Positions 1 to 7,275 are shown, counted from the stretch's first letter. The stretch is 10,210 nt of DNA from a bacterium UBP17_UBA6191 (GCA_002422125.1 DITF01000013.1:5530-15739), one strand, 5' to 3'. Made by a program: numbers and translations. The notes: a model not told the origin generated them from the letters alone.

Positions 1-1
1 A

Positions 2-259
2 CCACTTTGGATGCAGGCTCTGTTTTGTCTGGCTCCCATCGGCTACTCCCTAAAGATTATCCCCCAGAACATGCAGCTTCTTTTGTGGTTTCATCCTTTA
101 GCTTCGGTGATGGAAGGGATTCGTTATGCTCTTATTCCCAACCATCCCTATTCATGGGATTTATTTCTGATGGGCATATTCTGGAGTTTATTCAGTTCCA
201 TTTTTGGGTATTTTGTATTTCAGGCATATGCAAAAATCAATCGTGAGCGACTGCTATGA
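2..259 (+). CDS. ABC-2 type exporter permease, C-terminal fragment (Wzm/TagG-like)
   Basis: This is the last 85 residues of a membrane permease whose start lies before the window. The frame is open from base 2 and ends at TGA 257-259. A hydrophobic stretch opens the fragment, followed by an amphipathic loop containing FHPLASVMEGIRYAL, which resembles the NP(L)..(I)...R segment near the end of ABC-2 polysaccharide exporters. A last membrane span follows (about WDLFLMG to GYFVFQA) and a short basic cytoplasmic tail (AKINRERLL). The next gene is a Wzt-like ATPase that starts inside the stop codon (ATGA), the usual permease-ATPase order for O-antigen, capsule or teichoic-acid exporters. The inferred role is the inner-membrane channel for an undecaprenyl-linked glycan. 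The fragment alone would not distinguish it from other ABC-2 permeases; the neighbour makes the call. Confidence 0.82.
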   Translation, partial: PLWMQALFCLAPIGYSLKIIPQNMQLLLWFHPLASVMEGIRYALIPNHPYSWDLFLMGIFWSLFSSIFGYFVFQAYAKINRERLL

Positions 260-1014
260 TTCGTGTGAAAAATCTGCTTCGCGACTTTTCTGATCCCGTC
301 AGTGATGCTCGCTCGCGATTGGCTTCCCTGATTGGAGTAAGGCAGATCAAAAGCTCTCACAGGGCAATTCAGGGTGTAAGCTTTGATTTGCCAGTTGGTT
401 CTGTTTTAGGCATAGTTGGACGAAATGGTGCCGGAAAATCCACCATGTTAAAAATTTTGGGAGGGTTGATTACTCCCACGGCTGGGGAGGTTCATGTACC
501 CCAAAAAACTCAGTCGCTTTTGAACCTTTCCCTGGGGCTGCACCATGAATTAACTGGGAATGAGAATCTTTTATTTCAGGCCGTTTTGTTGGGTATGAGC
601 CGAAGCGATGCCAAAGATTTACTGCCTAAGATGCAACAAATTAGTGGACTTGAAGAAGCGGATTTAATTCGTCCTCTGAAGCATTATTCTGATGGGATGC
701 GCCTAAGGGTTGCATTTGCCTCCAGTATTATTCAGAAGGCTGATCTGTGGTTGGTAGATGAGGTTTTGGGGGTTGGAGACGCCTCTTTTTTTCAGTTTAG
801 CTTAAATTGCCTTTTGGATAAAGTACGGCAGGGAATGACCCTTATCACGGCTAGCCATGACCTGAGTCTTCTTTCTCGGGTTTGCACTCATATTTTGTGG
901 CTAGAGCGCGGGGAACAGGTGGCTTATGGGGATTGTACCGTACAAATTCTAGAGCAGTATGCAAATTTTGTCCGAAGTGAACTTGACATAAAATTTGAGA
1001 CTCTGCTAAGTTAG
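256..1014 (+). CDS. ABC transporter ATPase for polysaccharide/O-antigen export (Wzt/KpsT/TagH-like)
   Basis: This 252-residue ATPase is predicted to power glycan export with the permease just upstream. Visible motifs are Walker A GRNGAGKST (55-63), the family-typical segment LLNLSLGLHHELTGNENLLF (88-107), a degenerate signature YSDGM (144-148), Walker B LWLVDEV (164-170) running into GVGD, and the switch histidine H201 in ASHD. The spacer of about 30 residues between the N-terminal strand and RAIQGVSF is also typical of Wzt and TagH. It ends about 50 residues after the H-loop, so it lacks the C-terminal carbohydrate-binding domain of long Wzt proteins and matches the short KpsT form. The signature has Asp where most relatives have Ser or Gly. 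The start overlaps the permease stop (ATGA), implying translational coupling. Two tandem TAG stops (1012-1017) end the frame. Confidence 0.92.
   Translation: MIRVKNLLRDFSDPVSDARSRLASLIGVRQIKSSHRAIQGVSFDLPVGSVLGIVGRNGAGKSTMLKILGGLITPTAGEVHVPQKTQSLLNLSLGLHHELTGNENLLFQAVLLGMSRSDAKDLLPKMQQISGLEEADLIRPLKHYSDGMRLRVAFASSIIQKADLWLVDEVLGVGDASFFQFSLNCLLDKVRQGMTLITASHDLSLLSRVCTHILWLERGEQVAYGDCTVQILEQYANFVRSELDIKFETLLS
983..1012 (+). promoter_or_regulatory. possible promoter inside the end of the exporter ATPase gene
   Basis: A perfect TTGACA lies at 983-988. An 18-base spacer leads to TAAGTT (1007-1012), a poor -10 matching 3 of 6 consensus bases. Transcription would begin near 1019, almost exactly at the first base of the inverted-repeat element that fills the next gap. 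The -10 is weak and the -35 also encodes part of the ATPase, so chance is a fair alternative. Confidence 0.2.
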
Positions 1015-1018
1015 TAGT

Positions 1019-1119
1019 TGGAGGCTTTTGCAACTAACCGGCCCAGCTGTATCAGGAGTACCTGTTTGCCACACTGTGGCTCTACAAAGGGCGTTCGCTT
1101 GGGAAGCCTCCATTTTTTT
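1019..1119 (+). other. structured intergenic element with long-range inverted repeat and T-run
   Basis: TGGAGGCTT (1019-1027) is exactly complementary to AAGCCTCCA (1104-1112), and a run of seven T follows (1113-1119). Between the arms are two small hairpins: CAGG/CCTG with a 4-base loop (1053-1064), and GCCAC/GTGGC with a 3-base loop (1068-1080), the latter part of a 13-base near-perfect dyad. A competing hairpin, TAGTTG/CAACTA (1015-1020 and 1031-1036), places the GAGGCTT arm in its loop. GCTT/AAGC (1097-1100 and 1104-1107) competes for the other arm. The RNA could therefore fold as a closed multibranch structure or a loop-loop pairing. Possible roles are an attenuator, a small RNA with paired ends and an oligo-U tail, or a control over the glycosyltransferase start at 1120. 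No known RNA family is recognised. This is seen only as base complementarity; folding energy was not calculated. Confidence 0.35.
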
Positions 1120-1123
1120 ATGA
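1028..1123 (+). CDS. possible 31-residue leader peptide coupled to the glycosyltransferase
   Basis: A short open frame begins with TTG at 1028, just after a strong Shine-Dalgarno sequence GGAGG (1020-1024), and ends at TGA 1121-1123, overlapping the ATG of the glycosyltransferase as ATGA. The peptide starts (M)QLTGPAVSGVPV and has no recognisable domain. For it: the same ATGA coupling is used two genes upstream, and the glycosyltransferase ATG has no convincing ribosome site of its own. Against it: only 3 bases separate GGAGG from TTG, shorter than usual, the start codon is TTG, and the same bases form an inverted repeat. It may serve only to deliver ribosomes to the downstream start, or may not be translated. 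Confidence 0.2.
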   Translation: MQLTGPAVSGVPVCHTVALQRAFAWEASIFL

Positions 1124-2394
1124 AAATTCCCAAGCTCAGCATCTGTACCATCTTTCGCGACGAGGCTGATTATCTTACTGAATTTCTCGATTGTGTAACT
1201 CCCTACTGCGATGACTTAGTGCTAGTAGATACAGGCTCAGTCGATTCTTCCCAAAGCATGATTCAGAGTTACGGCTTGAGCTGCCACTCCTTTCCTTGGG
1301 TGGATGATTTTTCTCTGGCCAGAAATTATTCCCTGTCTCATGCCAAAGGAGACTGGATTTTGCAGTTAGATTGTGACGAGCGAGTCAGGCCTGAGGATTT
1401 TTTGAAACTTCGGCATTTTATAACCCATGAATCCTGTGATGCGGCCTTTGTAAAAATTATCAATACTGCGGATAAAAACTGGAAAAGCGATCCGGTAGTT
1501 TTTTCAAAACAGCAGGGTTTGAGGCTATTTCGCAACCACAAGGGATACCAATATCAGAATCCCATCCACGAAAATCTAGCCCCGTCCATTGAGGCGGCCC
1601 ATGGTGTTATACTTGTCTCAGATATTGTGATATGGCATCTAGGCTATGCTGATGGACTATCTCAGAAAAAACTTAAGCGAAACCAGGAGCTCATTCATAA
1701 GCACTGGAATCAGGGTTTAAGAACTCCAAGTCTTGTTTTCTATAAGGCCATGCTGGACTTTGACAGTAGTGAGAAAGCTCCGGCACTCCTGCTTGAATGT
1801 ATGGAGATGGAGGGTTCCTTAGGTAGTTTAAGAGCTAGGGCGGCGGCACGGCTTCTTTGCTGGTGCCTTATATATTCCGGATCTGGATACAAAAATTATT
1901 CCTGCCAAAGATTACAGGAAATGGCTATGGAACATGCACCGGATCGGGGATTGGTTTATTTGTCTATGGCCAGAGACAGTTTTGATAAAAGACAATTGCA
2001 ACAGGCTCAGAAGCTGTTTTTATTGGCTGAGGCCAATATGGGAAATCCCGATCGCAAATTGTTTCTTAAAGAGATTTTGGATAGTCTGGGAACAATTGCT
2101 GCCCTTTTAGGCAACACCAAAGAGGCAACAGCGTGGTTTGAGAGATATGCCCGCGACATTGGCAGGGACTGGATCTGTGTTTTAAATCTGATGCGTTTAC
2201 GGGTTGCTGATCGGGATTTTTTTGGTGCAGTATGGTTGCTGCGTCAGGACCCGGCTCAGATTGCGGGGATGCCTAAATCTGCGAGAGCTTCCATTCGCCA
2301 GCTTTTGAATGCCCTTGGGGATACCGTAAAATTTGAGGATGGGGTCACGGCCAGGAGTTTGGAAACTCAATGGCTTGAGTACTGGGATTCCTGA
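1120..2394 (+). CDS. family 2 glycosyltransferase with helical/TPR-like C-terminal half
   Basis: The protein of 424 residues probably transfers a sugar from a nucleotide donor to a glycan or protein acceptor in the cytoplasm. The N-terminal GT-A domain opens with LSICTIFRDEADYL (6-19), then DDLVLVDTGSVDSS (31-44) for nucleotide binding, FPWVDDFSLARNYS (58-71) and the metal-binding DCD in LQLDCDERV (81-89). NPIHENL (147-153) and WHLGYADG (172-179) followed by KKLKRN are typical of WaaE/SunS-like GT2 enzymes. Residues from about 200 onward are Leu/Ala-rich helices with spacing like TPR repeats (for example RGLVYLSMARDSF and DSLGTIAALLGNTKEA). I chose ATG 1120 because family homology begins there; the frame is open back to TTG 1018, but those 34 codons look non-coding. 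The gene follows an exporter pair, so a role in surface glycan assembly is likely. Its 3' end overlaps the convergent permease gene by 28 bases. Confidence 0.87.
   Translation: MKIPKLSICTIFRDEADYLTEFLDCVTPYCDDLVLVDTGSVDSSQSMIQSYGLSCHSFPWVDDFSLARNYSLSHAKGDWILQLDCDERVRPEDFLKLRHFITHESCDAAFVKIINTADKNWKSDPVVFSKQQGLRLFRNHKGYQYQNPIHENLAPSIEAAHGVILVSDIVIWHLGYADGLSQKKLKRNQELIHKHWNQGLRTPSLVFYKAMLDFDSSEKAPALLLECMEMEGSLGSLRARAAARLLCWCLIYSGSGYKNYSCQRLQEMAMEHAPDRGLVYLSMARDSFDKRQLQQAQKLFLLAEANMGNPDRKLFLKEILDSLGTIAALLGNTKEATAWFERYARDIGRDWICVLNLMRLRVADRDFFGAVWLLRQDPAQIAGMPKSARASIRQLLNALGDTVKFEDGVTARSLETQWLEYWDS
2365..2380. terminator. small hairpin in overlapping convergent gene ends
   Basis: ACTCAA-tggc-TTGAGT is a perfect 6-base stem with a 4-base loop, and it contains the permease stop codon (complement of TCA 2367-2369). 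The stem is AT-rich, with only TTTCC following it on the minus strand and no T-run on the plus strand, so it is at best a weak bidirectional terminator. Confidence 0.2.
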
Positions 2395-4919
2395 AAGATT
2401 TTGGCTGGTGAGCTTCGAAGAACCCGGTTGGATGCCAGCACGGCCAATGCCATACAGGTGGGGGGCAGTAGAATCACAAACAGAAATACTCCCATAAATT
2501 GAGGGGAATAAGGCTGTGAAAAGATGGTAAGGGCCAAAAGCCAGGCCAGACCAAGCCCGGATATTCCTCCAGCCAGAGCGGCCATAAGGGCCAGTATTCC
2601 GAATTCATAGGCAATACTTTTACGAATCAGGGCAAAGTGTCCCCCAAGGACTTTTAAGAGATTGGTCTGGTTTTTTCGGGTGCTGGCCTCATGGGAGGCA
2701 ATGGACACCAGAACTAATAATCCAACGATTAGGGCCAACCAGGCTAAGGCTTCCATGGATACAGACATTTTATCGGTTATATCGCGAATTCGCAAAGCTA
2801 GTCTACCAACATCCACAGAGGAGATATTATCAAATCGGGATTGCAGTTTAGACTGAAATTTAGGTGTTTCTTCCCTGTTTAAGCCTCGAATGGCAGCAAG
2901 GTAGGTCTGGGGGGCGTCTTCCAGAACTCCGGGCTGCAACAATGCAAAAAAATTGGGCTCAAAACTATTCCAGCGCACCTGTCTGAAATTGGCGATGCGG
3001 CATTTTTGCGTCACTCCATGGATTTCAAACTCCAGTTCATCCCCAATTTTTAGTTTTAGTCTTTCGGCAAATTTTTCCTCTAAAGAAGCCAAAGGCATAT
3101 CCTGAGTGGAAGGGTCATAAATGGAATTCCAGGCTACTCCCTCTGTAATCTGCTCGGACTCAGAAAGATGCAGTCGATAGGAGAGATTAAAGCTGCGGCG
3201 ACGAAAAAACCGTTCTCTTTCGGCTTCACGGGTATTGGATGTGTTGTTGGACTCCCTAATAAACTCGGCACCATTGACTCGGCGTAATCTGGCTCTCACC
3301 ATCCCGGAAAGACCACTGACAGAAACATTTTGCGAATCGGCCCACTGTAGAATTTCATCTCTTTGTTCAGGCTGAATATCAAAAAGGAACAGACTAGGAA
3401 CATCGCCTCGGTATTGTGGATCAATTTCTGTTTGAAGTACGCGTTTTACCTCTGGCATTGAGACTAAGAGCAGAACAGCTAGAGATAAGGCCGCAAAACA
3501 GGACAGAGAGGCCCAGGGCCTGCGGCTTAGGGATAAGAGAGCCAATCGGATTTCCACCTGTTTGGAAAACATATTCATGAGGCGAATCATAAAAAATCCA
3601 ACTGTTATCAGAAGGGTCAGAGCCAGGGCCAGACCACCCACAAACCAGGCCGCACTGACATATGAATTCGATTGCCAGACACAGAGCATGTAAAACCACA
3701 GGATAATCAGGATGTAACTCAAACACTTGAGGAATAGATTTTTTTTAGGGCTTACATGCAGGGAAAGCAGGATTTCACCAGGTTTTAAATCAAATATAGC
3801 TATCAGGGAGGGAAGACAAAGAAGCACACTGCCAGAAACCCCGCAGCCCAGAATCATAAGTGCACTTTTCACCTCAGCTTTGGGAAAAAATGTGGCGGGT
3901 AAAAAGTCCTGCATTAGATGGGTCAGGCTTGGCAGCAGAAAGGGAGTGATCAGGATGGCACAAAGAGATGCGGCCATACCCAAAATGGCAATCTGGATGA
4001 GGGCTAATAAAAAGTCCTGCCTAGGAGTTGCCCCCAGTGTCATAAAAATGGCACTGTCTTTTAGGCGCATTCTGAGGCGACTTTGGTACAGATATCCCAG
4101 TCCACAAGCAGACAGAAACAGTACGGCGGCTGCCATCAGGCCCAAAAAATCTGAAATCATTTTGGTTAATCTGGACAACTGGCGATTGGAATCAAGATGT
4201 GTCACAACCCTGTAATCAGTATTTTTCAAAAAGGCTTTTAACTGCTTCTCAAGGCTCAAAAGATTTTGGGAACTAGGGATAGCTAATTTGATCTGATAAC
4301 GAGCTCTGCTCCCAAAGCCTAAAAGTTCCTGAAGCAGCGGGTCCTGTCTAGAAATCATTACCCGGGGGGCAATACCAAAGGAGGAAAAACTGGCGGTGGG
4401 ATCGGATTTGATTTCGGCGGCATAATCAAAGGGCTTCCCCGATAAAGTAGGCTCTGAATCTGTTGCGGCATCCAAAATGGATACGGCTTCGCTACTCAAA
4501 TAGATCTGGTTTGGCAGAGGTAAGGCACAAGGAGGCAATTTACAATCCAAAACCAAATTCCCATAGAGAGGAAAATTTTCATCAACAGCCAGAACCTGTA
4601 CCATTCTCAAGCCCTGATTACTGCCAAGCATGGAAAAAAATTCTGTCTGGATTTGAACCCTGGTTCCAGCCGGAAGTTCAGCCTTTAGTTTCTGAATCAT
4701 TTCGGGCTCAATGTAGGTTTCGGAGTCGATCATGAGATCGGCTCCCAGCATTTGTTGCGAGTTTTGCGACAGCCAGGAATTTAAGGAAGTTCCCAGACTT
4801 TGCACCAGGGAAAGGCCCACTAGCCCCAGTCCCATATTGGCAATAAAAAACAGGGTGAAGGAGCGGTGAAGCCAGATCTCCTTAAATATCAGTCTACAAT
4901 AAAGTTGAATCCACGGCAT
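2367..4919 (-). CDS. ybbP: FtsX-family ABC transporter permease, YbbP-like
   Basis: This large inner-membrane permease (850 residues from the chosen start; E. coli YbbP is about 800) pairs with the ATPase encoded just upstream. Layout: one membrane span (about 21-43); a periplasmic domain; a first FtsX block with several spans (about 255-450), including the cytoplasmic loop RLKDSAIFMTLGATPRQ; a span near 475; a second periplasmic domain (about 490-715) with FLFDIQPEQ, RRRSFNLSYR and VRWNSFEPNFF, which are typical of COG3127/YbbP; and a second FtsX block (about 720-835) with TNLLKVLGG, ending RVLRSSPAKIFQ. I prefer the ATG at 4917-4919 because the family N-terminus fits [15 protein letters not shown] and GGAAAG lies 8 bases upstream; ATGs at 4934 and 4958 are alternatives. 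It overlaps the ATPase gene by 26 bases. The exported substrate is unknown; MacB/Lol-like action on lipids or lipoproteins is inferred. Confidence 0.9.
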   Translation of the reverse strand: MPWIQLYCRLIFKEIWLHRSFTLFFIANMGLGLVGLSLVQSLGTSLNSWLSQNSQQMLGADLMIDSETYIEPEMIQKLKAELPAGTRVQIQTEFFSMLGSNQGLRMVQVLAVDENFPLYGNLVLDCKLPPCALPLPNQIYLSSEAVSILDAATDSEPTLSGKPFDYAAEIKSDPTASFSSFGIAPRVMISRQDPLLQELLGFGSRARYQIKLAIPSSQNLLSLEKQLKAFLKNTDYRVVTHLDSNRQLSRLTKMISDFLGLMAAAVLFLSACGLGYLYQSRLRMRLKDSAIFMTLGATPRQDFLLALIQIAILGMAASLCAILITPFLLPSLTHLMQDFLPATFFPKAEVKSALMILGCGVSGSVLLCLPSLIAIFDLKPGEILLSLHVSPKKNLFLKCLSYILIILWFYMLCVWQSNSYVSAAWFVGGLALALTLLITVGFFMIRLMNMFSKQVEIRLALLSLSRRPWASLSCFAALSLAVLLLVSMPEVKRVLQTEIDPQYRGDVPSLFLFDIQPEQRDEILQWADSQNVSVSGLSGMVRARLRRVNGAEFIRESNNTSNTREAERERFFRRRSFNLSYRLHLSESEQITEGVAWNSIYDPSTQDMPLASLEEKFAERLKLKIGDELEFEIHGVTQKCRIANFRQVRWNSFEPNFFALLQPGVLEDAPQTYLAAIRGLNREETPKFQSKLQSRFDNISSVDVGRLALRIRDITDKMSVSMEALAWLALIVGLLVLVSIASHEASTRKNQTNLLKVLGGHFALIRKSIAYEFGILALMAALAGGISGLGLAWLLALTIFSQPYSPQFMGVFLFVILLPPTCMALAVLASNRVLRSSPAKIFQESQYSSH

Positions 4920-5577
4920 CAAGGAGCTTTCCATGGGCAAGTTGCAGTTTTTTATCACAGCGATTGGCTAAAGAAATACTATGAGTCACAATCACCAGAC
5001 TAATTTTTTTATCACGGCTAAGATTGAGGAGCAGATCAGATACTGCTTTGGCGTTTTCTGGATCAAGATTTCCCGTCGGTTCGTCAGCCAGAATCAAGGA
5101 AGGATTAGTAACAATTGCTCTGGCAATAGCCACTCTTTGACATTCTCCACCACTAAGCTGCCAGGGATGATGGGATATTCTATGGCTCATGCCTACGGCA
5201 TCAAGCGCAGCATGGGCTAACTGTTCGGCCTCCGGGTGCTTTTGTAGCCAGAGGGGGAGACAAACATTTTCGTGAGCATTCAGATGGGGCATCAAGTGAA
5301 ATTGTTGAAAGACTATCCCGATTCTCAAAGAGCGGAATTGAGCCAATTTTTTCTCAGATAAAAGCTGAAGATCCTGAGAATCTACGATTACTTGTCCTGA
5401 GGTTGGTCTTTCTAATCCGGCAATCAGGGATAAAAGTGTGGTTTTTCCTGAGCCTGATGGCCCAATGATGGCAATACTTTCTCCATCCGCACTACTTAAA
5501 TTCAGTTCTGAAAGTATTTTTAGCTCGGTTCCATCTTTAAGTTTGAAACTTCGTGACAGATTATTAAGGCTGAGCAT
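4894..5577 (-). CDS. ybbA: ABC transporter ATPase, YbbA/LolD-like
   Basis: This 227-residue ATPase has every motif intact: Walker [10 protein letters not shown] (39-47), Q-loop [11 protein letters not shown] (89-99), signature LSGGE (141-145), Walker [13 protein letters not shown] (161-172) and switch histidine H199 in VTHS. The Q-loop sequence and DEPTGNLD are typical of the LolD/MacB/FtsE/YbbA group that drives mechanotransmission through FtsX-type permeases rather than importers. The start ATG has a good ribosome site, AGAGG (complement of 5587-5591), 9 bases upstream. That site lies within the end of the esterase gene, whose last 14 bases overlap this gene. The 3' end overlaps the permease gene by 26 bases, so esterase, ATPase and permease are probably translationally coupled. 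COG4181 and COG3127 proteins are known to cluster with lysophospholipase L1/TesA, which favours YbbA over true LolD. Confidence 0.92.
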   Translation of the reverse strand: MLSLNNLSRSFKLKDGTELKILSELNLSSADGESIAIIGPSGSGKTTLLSLIAGLERPTSGQVIVDSQDLQLLSEKKLAQFRSLRIGIVFQQFHLMPHLNAHENVCLPLWLQKHPEAEQLAHAALDAVGMSHRISHHPWQLSGGECQRVAIARAIVTNPSLILADEPTGNLDPENAKAVSDLLLNLSRDKKISLVIVTHSISLANRCDKKLQLAHGKLLDAVDSTLL

Positions 5578-6187
5578 GTTTTAAGGCCTCTAAAAAAGTT
5601 GGCATCAGGTGATCGACGATAATTTGATGGCCCAAAGCATTGGGGTGGATTCCATCGGATAGATTCAGGTCTGCATTTCCGGCTACTCCTTCCAAAAGAA
5701 AGGGGACAAACAATACCTGATGTTTGTTGGCAAGTTTCAAATAGACATCCTCAAAATGTTTGGAATATTCCATACCATAATTAGGTGGTAACTTCATACC
5801 AGCTAAAATCACCTTGTCACTTCCTCCCAGAAACTTGACGGCTTCCTCAAGTATGGAATCAAGGTTTCGCTCCAGTTGGGCTGTAGATAATCCCCGTAAT
5901 CCATCATTGGCACCCAGGGCAATGAATATCAAATCGGGCTTAGCCTTCAGGCTCCAGCGCAAACGGGAAAGACCGCTAGCAGATACGGCCCCAGACACTC
6001 CAGCATTCACGATCTCGATTTTGGAATATCCGCTGTCTTTAAGTTTCACTTCTAAAAGGGTTGGCCATGCCTCTTGGGTTTCCAGCCCATAACCTTCCGT
6101 GAGTGAATCGCCTAAACATAAAATTTTGGGGGCAGACCAACTTACATGGGCCAGCAGTAAAAACAGGAATACAAACATGGGCGGCAT
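5564..6187 (-). CDS. tesA: TesA-like periplasmic SGNH esterase/lysophospholipase
   Basis: This 207-residue exported SGNH/GDSL hydrolase, of the family of E. coli thioesterase I/protease I/lysophospholipase L1, cleaves acyl esters or thioesters. A hydrophobic signal peptide (FVFLFLLLAHVSWSA) ends near residue 18-19, leaving a mature enzyme beginning PKILCLGDSL. Catalytic blocks are in order: GDSLTEGYG with Ser28 as nucleophile, NAGVSG with Gly63 (oxyanion hole), GANDG with Asn94, and DGIHPN with Asp178 and His181 completing the triad. Length and spacing fit TesA closely. ATG 6185-6187 lacks a clear ribosome site; an ATG three codons later is possible. A 27-base gap separates it from the putative protease gene upstream and it overlaps the YbbA-like gene by 14 bases, so the four genes are probably co-transcribed. 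In E. coli tesA is divergent from ybbAP; here it leads them. Confidence 0.93.
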   Translation of the reverse strand: MPPMFVFLFLLLAHVSWSAPKILCLGDSLTEGYGLETQEAWPTLLEVKLKDSGYSKIEIVNAGVSGAVSASGLSRLRWSLKAKPDLIFIALGANDGLRGLSTAQLERNLDSILEEAVKFLGGSDKVILAGMKLPPNYGMEYSKHFEDVYLKLANKHQVLFVPFLLEGVAGNADLNLSDGIHPNALGHQIIVDHLMPTFLEALKHAQP

Positions 6188-6214
6188 TCTAACACAGCCC
6201 GAGTCGAGGCAAAC

Positions 6215-7255
6215 TTATTGTTCCAGGCCAGTCATATTTGGGGAACTGACAGTCGCGGAGCTACTTGTGGATGGAGTGGTTCTGACAGAGTGCCACATGG
6301 TGTTACGGCAGGTTTTGAGCTTTTCCATAGCTGGGTGATTGCTTTGCAGGTGGGCCACAAATTCCTTGGTATCCAAGGGTGGCTTATAGAATTTGGCAAA
6401 GTGATCCCAGATGGCATAATACCATTGTTTCTTAAACGCTGATTTGGCAGGTTTTAGAAAGTCTACCTCTCCACCCTGAATCCAGATTTGGTTCACAATA
6501 ACTCTGTCCCTGAAGGGAGTGCGAGCCTTGTCGGTATCAGGAACCAAAAGCTTTTGGAAGTCTTCCAGTTCCATAGTCAGCGCCATTGCCTCAAGTTTTT
6601 TATGCCGTTTGAAACAACTATCATTGTAGCGGTTATAGCCGTTGTACAAAAAAATGTCGTCCATATCCTCAAAATATCGCTCAATTATATCGGTGCGGTA
6701 GTAGCCATAAAGCTCACTTAGGGCAATGGACACCTTGTTAGGGAAAAAACCGCGCTTGAGATGGGGGTAATTTTCCTTAAGCCAGGGGCGAATTTCATTC
6801 TCCATTACGGCATGCAGGGTTTTATCTGCATCCGTTGCCCCCTCTTCAATCAGGGTATCGTATTCAGCATGACCCAATTCATGAAAAATTGTCGACACCA
6901 TGGAAGGGTAGGCATGCCCAGAATTTTCTTTCAGCTCTTCCAGAGTCCGTAAGCGATTTTTCTCACCGTCTTTAATGGTAGCGGCCTTTTCAAGTTCAAT
7001 GGTATTGATAACACCGTTATAAGTTGCCGCTGCGGAATTATTTATAATTCCCCATTGTCTTAAAAGGCTTGGATGAGCAAAAAGGGTAGACTCAGAGGTT
7101 CTCATCATTCGGGCTGTATCAAAACCTAGTGCCTTATTCAGCGAATCTGCAAAGGGTCTGACAAACTCGCTTCTTGCAAATACGCGGGATTGTGGAACAC
7201 ACAAAACAATGATCAGGCACAGGGTTAGTTTGATGTATCCAAATATATTTGACAT
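6215..7255 (-). CDS. exported putative zinc metallopeptidase (HELGH motif)
   Basis: I do not recognise the family of this 346-residue protein. It begins with a basic residue and a hydrophobic segment (KLTLCLIIVLCVPQSRVFA), a likely Sec signal peptide cut near residue 28. The mature protein carries STIFHELGHAEYDTL with HELGH at 125-129, matching the HExxH zinc-binding and catalytic signature. A candidate third ligand is Glu181 in ALSELYGYY, 52 residues on, as in gluzincin-type peptidases; this assignment is inferred. The rest is rich in aromatic residues, with paired Cys (214, 317) that could form a disulfide. The end (about 325-341) is a Ser/Thr-rich tail resembling a flexible linker. It is the first gene of the apparent operon with tesA and ybbA-ybbP, suggesting a periplasmic or cell-envelope role. 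There is no good ribosome site; a TATGCT -10 lies about 20 bases upstream of the ATG. The metal motif is clear, the activity unproven. Confidence 0.72.
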   Translation of the reverse strand: MSNIFGYIKLTLCLIIVLCVPQSRVFARSEFVRPFADSLNKALGFDTARMMRTSESTLFAHPSLLRQWGIINNSAAATYNGVINTIELEKAATIKDGEKNRLRTLEELKENSGHAYPSMVSTIFHELGHAEYDTLIEEGATDADKTLHAVMENEIRPWLKENYPHLKRGFFPNKVSIALSELYGYYRTDIIERYFEDMDDIFLYNGYNRYNDSCFKRHKKLEAMALTMELEDFQKLLVPDTDKARTPFRDRVIVNQIWIQGGEVDFLKPAKSAFKKQWYYAIWDHFAKFYKPPLDTKEFVAHLQSNHPAMEKLKTCRNTMWHSVRTTPSTSSSATVSSPNMTGLEQ

Positions 7256-7275
7256 ATCGTAGACTACGCTTAACT

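Noticed and set aside
1019..1112. Miniature transposable element with 9-base terminal inverted repeats
   Set aside because: No target-site duplication flanks the repeats, and no second copy is visible in the window. A genome search for further copies would reopen this.
1018..1119. Extended N-terminus of the glycosyltransferase from TTG 1018
   Set aside because: The added 34 residues are unlike GT2 N-termini, no ribosome site precedes TTG 1018, and homology begins right after ATG 1120.
256..2394. ATPase-glycosyltransferase fusion interrupted by stop codons
   Set aside because: Both frames are in the same phase, but tandem TAG codons (1012-1017) and a typical full-length ATPase end argue for two separate genes.
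3727..4215. A 162-codon open frame opposite the YbbP-like permease gene
   Set aside because: It lies wholly within a well-supported gene on the other strand, has no ribosome site or recognisable domain, and reflects the permease's codon pattern.
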